Positions 21,601-28,220 of a stretch of DNA of 31,087 nt are shown piece by piece. This DNA is from Sphaeroforma arctica JP610 (lineage: Eukaryota > Opisthokonta > Ichthyosporea > Ichthyophonida): the NCBI RefSeq assembly GCF_001186125.1, contig NW_014039638.1, positions 1 to 31,087 of the forward strand. The letters run 5' to 3'. Every line of letters starts with the position of its first letter. The first letter of the stretch is position 1. Made by a program: the position numbers and the translations under genes. Under the pieces are notes generated by a model. That model ran no database searches and was not told the DNA's origin. It saw only the letters and a list, made by a program, of their open reading frames with translations.

Positions 21601-24600
21601 CAACAGCGCACACACAAATACACTCAAGGACGAGGTCATGCTGTGGCTGGACGGGCGGCTCAAGACCATGAACATGATCAACGATGCACGCGACAGGCAG
21701 AGACAGGCACCCCATGCAGCACACGCCACACAGGCACACCCACGCACACAGCCCTATGTGGACGCACCAGACGCTGGCGCTGGGGCGTACGTAACCACTC
21801 ACGCCATACGGCGATCATCCTTAGGAGCACACACGGCACACGCGGCGATGATCAAGAACACGGGCAACGGCGCAAGGGATACAGGGGGAGACACCGGTAA
21901 CCATGGCAACAGCATCAGAGACCATGGCACCAGCCGACCAGAGCACGACGACGACAACAGCCCCAGCAAGCGCATGCAGCGACGGCACAGCTACCGCCGA
22001 CTGGAGCCATCGCATGACGCATACACCACCACACACAACGCCATCAGCAGAGACAGAGACAGAGACAGAGACAGGGGCACGAGGACAAGCGGAAGAGCTC
22101 AGACAACTACAACTACCGGTGGTGGCAGCCATGCACATGGGCACAGCGCACGACACCACACAACAGCCAATGACACGGGCAGCCACAGCGACAACGACAG
22201 CAACAACCACACGCCACCCACCCACACCTCACCACAACCACACCACTCCCCTCACACGCACAATGCGCACCAGGGCAGCGCAGGCAGTGGCCATGGCTCA
22301 GACATAGACACACGCGGCGTCACTGTGGACCCGCAGTGGAATTCCTTCAAGCACGATTTAATGCAGGTGAGACAGCTGGGCAGCTGATGAGCAATACCTA
22401 CTAAATAACTACTAACCACAAATACCTACTAGCCACAAATACCTACTAACCTCAAATACCTACTAACCACAAATACCTACTAACCACAAATATCTACTAA
22501 CCTCAAATACCGACTAACCACAAATACCGACTAACCACAAATACCGACTAACCACAAATACCGACTAACCACAAATACCGACTAACCACAAATACCGACT
22601 AACCACAAATACCTACTACCCAGCGCTGGTTTATGCATATACATACCGGACCTATAGGCCAATAATTGTGTGTATGTTGTTTACGTACGCGTGTGTATGT
22701 GTGTTTGTGATAGATGTCGTCGTACATATGGTGAGTTAGCATTTGTATCAGGGTGCACAGTTTAGGGTTTAAATACATACCAGAGTGTACCGCTCATATT
22801 TATAAATTATCCTCAAGTAGCACGCCCACAAGTCCATTGCATAGTCTAGAGGTGACTGTTACATATGTGTACATGCGCTGGTGCCATTTACGTGATCTCT
22901 GGCGTAGCTCGTCACGTATTGTCGTGGGTTTCCGTCTAAGTACTGCCACTGCAGTGTGTTGAGCATTGCTTTTCATATTTTTTAGGGTTAGGCCGTTTCT
23001 TAACAGATTACTGACAGCCGTGTGTCCGACAGGAGGTGCAATCGGTGTGAACTGTGTTGTCTTAATTAACAGATTGTCTGAAAATCAGTCGGAGATGGCG
23101 CTGGATGATCGCGTATTGCTGTATGATTGTAGTGTCTAGTATTCCTTGATGTACCCTCTGTTAGTGAGTGCATAGGAATGGTAAATGATTGTATTGTTGT
23201 GTGATTGCAGTGTCTAGTATTCCGTGGTGTACCCTCTGTTAGTGAGTGCATATGAGTGGTGAATGATTGTATTGTTGTATGATTGTAGTGTCTAGTATTC
23301 CTTGATGTACCCTCTGTTAGTGAGTGCATATGAATGGTGAATGATTGTATCGTGTCCACTTCTGTCGCTTTTAGATCTGTATTGTGTGAATTTTTTCATA
23401 ACCACTCATGTCCTGTTTGGATTTCAGGGCCGTCAAGGCCAGCCCGCTGTGGACAGGCAGAGGCAACCATTGCACATAGCTCACACGCATGACGCAGATG
23501 TCAACACGGCAGAGCGAAGAATACGCGACAGGGAGCGCGATGGCCGAGCAAGGATAGACGCCGACTCATCCCGCTTTGTATTGCGGGACACAAAACGGGA
23601 CGAGAGAATTACCAGGCAGAAACAACAGGGGATTGCTGAGAGCATGTACAAAGCACGGGCAAATGGCATGGACACAGTACCAGGTAATGGGTCATCCGCA
23701 TTTGATATTGACGAGGACTACTACGCCGTTGCAGCCGATGATGTGGCCACGCGCACGCACACAAGCCCATACCACGAAGGGCGCAGAAGTGGTACACATG
23801 CACAACCAGACAGACCCGGTCGAAGGGACAGGGACAAGGACAGGGACAGGGACAGAGACAAAGATAGGGGCAGAGACAGAGATAGAGATAGAGATAGAGG
23901 CGTGGAGACAGGCACTGATCTTGATGCACGCGACAGGCAGAGGAGACGCGACCGATCACGACAACGACTGCCGCAACACCACACGCGCACCACCACCACG
24001 GGGCAGCCAATGGTCATCGATCCACACACACACCAACCAGCCACGCTGCCACGCACATTCAGTCGCCAGAACAGTGTCATCAGCACAACAGGCAGCGACA
24101 ACGACGACGACGACGAAAACAGCACCAACAGCGACAAAAATAGCAACAACGACGCCAGCGAGGGCAATGGAGACAATCACAAGCGCAACAGACACACACA
24201 CGGCTATGCTGACAGGAGGGAGCACCCGCACACACCCAGCAATCACGGGCACACGTCCACGCTCACGGATGCACTCGCGCACATGGATGATACTTTGGCT
24301 GGGCATAGGCCGCGGAGGGACGCAGTGACACGCAGCGAAAAGGCGGTGCACGATGCCACGCGATCACAATCACGGTCGCACTCGCGCACAAGCTCGCGTT
24401 CACGGTCACGCTCAACCTCGCGCACAAGCTCACGCAGCGGCGCCCATACGCCATCGCGCTCTCCTGCGCGCGATAGAAACAGCGACGCTGAAGACGCGCG
24501 ACCAACCCAAAGCTGGAAGGCCAGGGAGCAGAAGGTCAGAGACCAGCGCGTGCGTGAACAGGTGCGGGCCGAGAGTGCGGCGTCGGGGATTGTGGGGGTC

Positions 24601-27600
24601 ATCAATGTGGGCGATCGCGTCAGTATCCCGTCCAAGGAAGATGGCAAGGGCATCGTCAGGTGAGTGGATGGGCGTGCATGGCGTATGCCGCACGTGTGTG
24701 TGTTTGCATATGATTGTGTGTGAATATGAATACGTACGTATTGAGATATGCGTTTTATCTGAATGTTTACCTATCTTGAGAGCTAGTTAGTCACGTCGAT
24801 ATGCATCTTGGCCTGTATGTATGCACTCACCCCTACACGATTGCATTATTAAAAAGGTAACCTAAACTACGTCAATGCAACGAGAACATACAGCCACGCA
24901 TTGCAATCATGCACTATCACGCAAAGCCCTGGACAGTCGAGCTTCTCAGATTTATATGTCATCTGCCTAGCATTGCAATCATGCATTATCACGCAAAGCC
25001 CTGGACAGTCGAGCTTCTCACATTTATATGTCATCTGCCCAAAGCCAGTCTCGCGTCACAAACGCATGGTTTTCCACATCCCATTCCTCACTCGCTATCT
25101 CCCCAATAGAATCGAACCCCGATAGGCATGATGCTCACGTATGGTGATATCGTATATATATCTGTGAGTATGCATGATGTTCATATATATATATGATGTT
25201 CGCATATACATATGCTGATCTCGTAGATATATCTGAGAATATGCATGATGTTCATATATACGTATGATGTTCATATATACATATGCTGATCTCGTAGATA
25301 TATCTTTGAGTATGCATGATGTTCATATATACATATGCTGATCTCGTAGATATATCTGTGAGTATGCATGATGTTCATATATACATATGCTGATCTCGTA
25401 GATATATCTGCGAGTATGCATGATGTTCATATATACGTATGATGTTCATATATACATATGCTGATCTCGTAGATATATCTGTGAGTATGCACGATGTTTA
25501 TATATACGTATGATCTTCATATATACATATGCTGATCTCGTAGATATATCTGTGAGTATGCATGATGTTCATATATACATATGCTGATCTCGTAGACATA
25601 TCTGTGAGTATGCATGATGTTCATATATACGTATGATGTTCATATATACATATGCTGATCTCGTAGATATATCTGTGAGTATGCATGATGTTTATATATA
25701 CGTATGATGTTCATATATACATATGCTGATCTCGTGGATATATCTACCAGTATGCATGATGTTCATTTATACGTATGATGTTCATGTATACGTATGATGT
25801 TCATATATACGTTGTATACGTCTGCTAATCTCATAGATGTATCTACCAGTATGCATCATGTTCATATATACGTATGGTGGTCTTGTAGATATATCTACCA
25901 GGATGTATGATGTTCATATATACATAAGCTGATCTCGTCAATATATCTACCAGTATGCATGATATTCTTGCAAGTGATCGCGAGATCACATCGAGTGCCG
26001 TGGCTCTGCTTATGTTTGCATTACATTGCTAATTGGCAATACCACTCAAGGTTATTCTGCTTGAAAATGTAGCATGTGTGTGCTGCAAACAATGGCATAT
26101 TTTGTCGTTGTATGCTCGGTTGCGAGAATGTCGGTAGATAAGTGTGTATTTGTGTGTATCCAACACAATGCAGGTATTGACGGGTTGCATTACGGCATAC
26201 AATAGGTTGTATTTGTGTGAAGTATATCTACTTGCTATTAGCTTATATGTACGTATCTAGTGTCTAGTTATTGATATACTTCATGTACAAAAATTGGTGA
26301 TACATAGGATTATAGCCTTCATTTACGAACGGGGGGTCTTTGTTGAATTGTTTTAATGTACATAGCTTCACTGTGTCAGTCTAATTTTGCAACGCCATCG
26401 TAACGATGGCTTCTGGCGTGGGACATGACTGGCGTAGCACTCACTGGCAGCTACATGTCTCTCCCTCAACTGCATGCCCATCCCTGCATTCCTTACAGGT
26501 ATATTGGCTTCACCAAGTTCGCCCAGGGCACCTGGTATGGCGTTGAGCTGGACACAGATGGCAAGTGTTTTCGAGGTCAATGAAACGGGGGTTTATTTTA
26601 TAGAATCAAATTTGTTGAGTCGTGTGTTTACATTATACATATATGCATACGCTGGTTTTGATTTTCCATCGCTTGTAATATGAATCGCTGGAAACGGACC
26701 ATGAAGTGGTAATCAATTCACCTGCATGTACGAACGATATTTTCTGGACTATCCCATGTGTGCAATAGCGAATATATTTAAAATATAACCTAGTGCATAT
26801 TCATATGCCAGCAAAATTTTAGAGATTGTTCGTATATTTGACAAGTTCCTTAAGCTTAGATATTTGTTTACATGAGGTTTTGTACGAGAATCTCTATCAG
26901 TATTACGTAGAGAAAATCATTTTTGGACCACGAGAACTTTATTTTAAACTTTCCATAAGTTTTGAATTATATTGGAAACTAATCGTATTTGGATCGTCCA
27001 TTGTATCACATATATGCGGACGTGTGTGTGTGCAAGTGTTAGTTTGTGCCAGGACTTTCATAGTAATATACGGATGTCCTGGTTGATTTATACATATAGT
27101 TGATGGACAGGAATTATGCATCTGTGCTGCGTGTAGGCGAGTGCATACATTATGTGCCTGTGCATATGTTCATTCTAAATGCCTCATCATAAATTCTCAA
27201 ATGGTCTGCAGTGGTAGTGCATTATTTCTCACAGCCACAAACACCACGTCTTCAAGATGTATTGGTACATATAAAATTGCTCAGGTATTACACATACGGA
27301 ACATGCGAACATGTATCTGCACGGAAACGTATTTTACAAAGACTTTTAACATACAGGATTGGAGACTTTTGTGTATTTGTGCTTCTGTGCTAAACGTGTA
27401 AATGCGCAAAGACACGCTCATCGCTACCCCACATAAACATCACACTTGACACGTAAACACACCTACACGTGAACATTCCACTTACACGTAAACATTACAC
27501 CTACACGCAAACATTTCACTTACAGCGGGTATGAATAATGGCTCAGTTAGTGGTGTCAAGTACTTTGAGTGTTCTCCCTTCCACGGCTGCTTTGTTCAGA

Positions 27601-27644
27601 GAAGTAGATTGTTCGCAGTGGATAGGTCAGCGTCTCAAAGCTGA
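18609..27644 (+). CDS. Low-complexity RS/RD-rich protein with C-terminal CAP-Gly domain, 7 exons
   Basis: Exons 18609-18692, 19349-19443, 20282-20455, 21157-22366, 23428-24659, 26499-26560 and 27526-27644 join in one frame to 991 codons and a stop. Donors are GT except intron 6 (GC), and all acceptors are AG. The start ATG has A at -3 and G at +4. Residues 1-900 look disordered: Ala/Arg/Ser-rich, a short helical stretch (DSLRDEIEGLQRAR), His/Thr/Asp repeats, an RD/KD tract near 653-680 and an RS tract near 833-872. CAP-Gly spans about 914-981: NVGDRVSI, YIGFTKFAQGTWYGVELD, GMNNGSVSGVKYFEC, HGCFV. The family's GKNDG loop reads GMNNG. CAP-Gly domains bind tubulin and EEY/F tails, so a microtubule or plus-end role is likely; the exact orthologue is not recognised. 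Exons 5-7 are the surest, exons 1-2 the least. The stop after FAVDRSASQS could be bypassed by an unseen further exon. Confidence 0.8.
18869..19080 (+). repeat. Intron 1 minisatellite, 36-bp unit
   Basis: Units starting CCGTTGACTTTGTTGGGTGT begin at 18874, 18910, 18946, 18982 and 19018, then a shortened unit and a final copy follow. Because 36 is a multiple of three, open frames cross it, but these are repeat artefacts inside intron 1. Confidence 0.85.
19437..19697 (+). repeat. Intron 2 tandem repeat, 52-bp unit containing the exon 2 donor
   Basis: Five units begin with CAGGTATG or a variant at 19441, 19493, 19545, 19597 and 19649. The first CAG is the last three bases of exon 2 and its GTATG is the real donor, so each later unit repeats a donor-like CAG|GTATG preceded by GATATA. 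The fifth unit has CAGGCATTC and has lost the donor. Confidence 0.85.
20676..20835 (+). repeat. Intron 3 minisatellite, 31-bp unit with CACGTG
   Basis: CACGTG, an E-box palindrome, starts at 20711, 20742, 20773 and 20804, each followed by CATAAGTATATGCAA or a close variant. An earlier degenerate unit has CATGTG. It lies within intron 3. Confidence 0.85.
22394..22620 (+). repeat. Intron 4 minisatellite, 17-bp unit with TACTAAC
   Basis: About 13 units of AAATACCTACTAACCAC. The first half mostly carries TACTAAC (about five exact copies) and the second half a homogenised block of six units with GACTAAC. It begins about 30 bp after the donor of intron 4, far from the acceptor at 23426-23427. Confidence 0.88.
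23112..23350 (+). repeat. Intron 4 second tandem repeat, 78-bp unit
   Basis: ACCCTCTGTTAGTGAGTGCA occurs at 23153, 23231 and 23309, exactly 78 bp apart, within units that also share GATTGTAGTGTCTAGTATTC. The unit length is a multiple of three and makes a false minus-strand ORF. Confidence 0.88.
24898..25041 (+). repeat. Intron 5 direct duplication, 72-bp unit
   Basis: Two adjoining copies of a 72-bp unit with ATTGCAATCATGCA and CACGCAAAGCCCTGGACAGT, starting at 24898 and 24970. They differ at only a few positions, so the duplication is fairly recent. Confidence 0.85.
25140..25965 (+). repeat. Intron 5 long compound minisatellite
   Basis: About 15 units built from a module of about 52 bp (TATGCTGATCTCGTAGATAT, then CTGTGAGTATGCATGATGTT) with an optional module of about 18-20 bp (ATATATACGTATGATGTTC). 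Neighbouring units show both the short (52) and long (70-72) forms. Units at the right end are more diverged. No ORF crosses it. Confidence 0.85.
26561..27525 (+). other. Putative GC-AG intron 6
   Basis: Exon 6 ends GACACAGATG and the next bases are GCAAGTG, the usual form of a GC donor. No GT at or near that point keeps the frame. Joining to CTTACAG|CGGGTATG restores the CAP-Gly alignment without a gap (GVELDTDAGMNNGSV). Without splicing the frame stops within a few codons. Confidence 0.75.
27443..27525 (+). repeat. Intron 6 tandem repeat running into the acceptor, 19-bp unit
   Basis: Units starting CACTTACACG or CACCTACACG begin at 27460, 27479, 27498 and 27517. An irregular unit precedes them at 27443. 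The last unit is cut short as CACTTACAG, whose AG (27524-27525) is the acceptor of exon 7. Confidence 0.8.
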
Positions 27645-28192
27645 TCGTCATTCAAGTGAGAACAAGAAATATAATAACGGCCATGCACACCACTCTCGCC
27701 TATAATCCAAATCCGTGTACTGTTGGTTATCCGGCGTCAGACTGTGAATGTGCTTTTCTGTACCTGAACGCGTCAGAAACTAAAATATAGAAAATATTAG
27801 AAATAAAGTACAATATCATGAATAGTAGCCACTCACTGTCGTGTCTGTCGTGTGTTATATGCTTCGACCGTTCACTACAAAGCGGTGGAGAGATTCGCTG
27901 AAGCAATTTGCATGTGAGTCGAAACCTCATTATATACGATAAAGCGTTTTGAACGATCACTTGTTTAATTATTTTATCGTTTGTTTGTTCTATTCGTATG
28001 GAAAAAAATATGTTTAATCGAAAACTTGCGATATTGAAATAGATAGCGCGCAGAATTAATTGCAAATGGCGAATACGGGTCTCGCTGATCTCAGCAGCTA
28101 CTAAAAACCCTAAAAGATAATTTGGTGGGTGCAACCTAAAGTTCAAACCGTATTGAGAAGGCGCTAGTCAGTAGGAACTACAGCAAATGTAT
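27645..28192. other. Region downstream of the CAP-Gly gene
   Basis: No gene is supported. It may hold the 3' UTR. A telomere-like AAAACCCTAAAAG lies at 28104-28115. A 139-codon minus-strand frame at 27727-28146 has no recognisable domain. Confidence 0.4.
27802..27807 (+). promoter_or_regulatory. Possible polyadenylation signal AATAAA
   Basis: AATAAA lies about 160 bp after the proposed stop codon of the CAP-Gly gene and is the first such hexamer noticed downstream. In AT-rich DNA it is weak evidence. Confidence 0.35.
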
Positions 28193-28220
28193 TTTAGGGT
28201 TTTAGGGTTTAGGGTTTAGG
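28193..28220. repeat. Telomere-like TTTAGGG run at the LINE B 3' side
   Basis: About four units of TTTAGGG/TTTTAGGG in a row, the longest such run in the window. It directly precedes (plus strand) the 3' flank of LINE family B. Confidence 0.75.

Noticed and set aside
21271-22313. Long minus-strand and alternate-frame ORFs opposite exon 4
   Set aside because: They arise from the GC-rich ACA/CAC-type low complexity of the exon. The plus-strand frame joins in phase with both neighbouring exons, so the others are shadows.
22394-22620. CRISPR-like array
   Set aside because: The units are directly adjacent with no spacers, so it is a minisatellite in an intron. No cas genes occur.
23066-23359. 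97-codon minus-strand ORF with repeated HMHSLTEGT units
   Set aside because: It is the 78-bp intron 4 minisatellite read through; the unit length is a multiple of three.
23481-24693. Several ORFs of 80-250 codons opposite or overlapping exon 5
   Set aside because: Cys/Leu/Ser-rich products are antisense shadows of the RD and RS tracts. The accepted frame leads into the CAP-Gly domain.
27141-27401. Possible CAP-Gly end piece in one frame (HKHHVF near 27232)
   Set aside because: It looked like the HGxFV end of the domain, but the frame stops and the true end (HGCFV) is present in exon 7 with a clean junction.
27727-28146. 139-codon minus-strand ORF
   Set aside because: No domain, no splice support and AT-rich composition; a chance frame in the downstream region is more likely.
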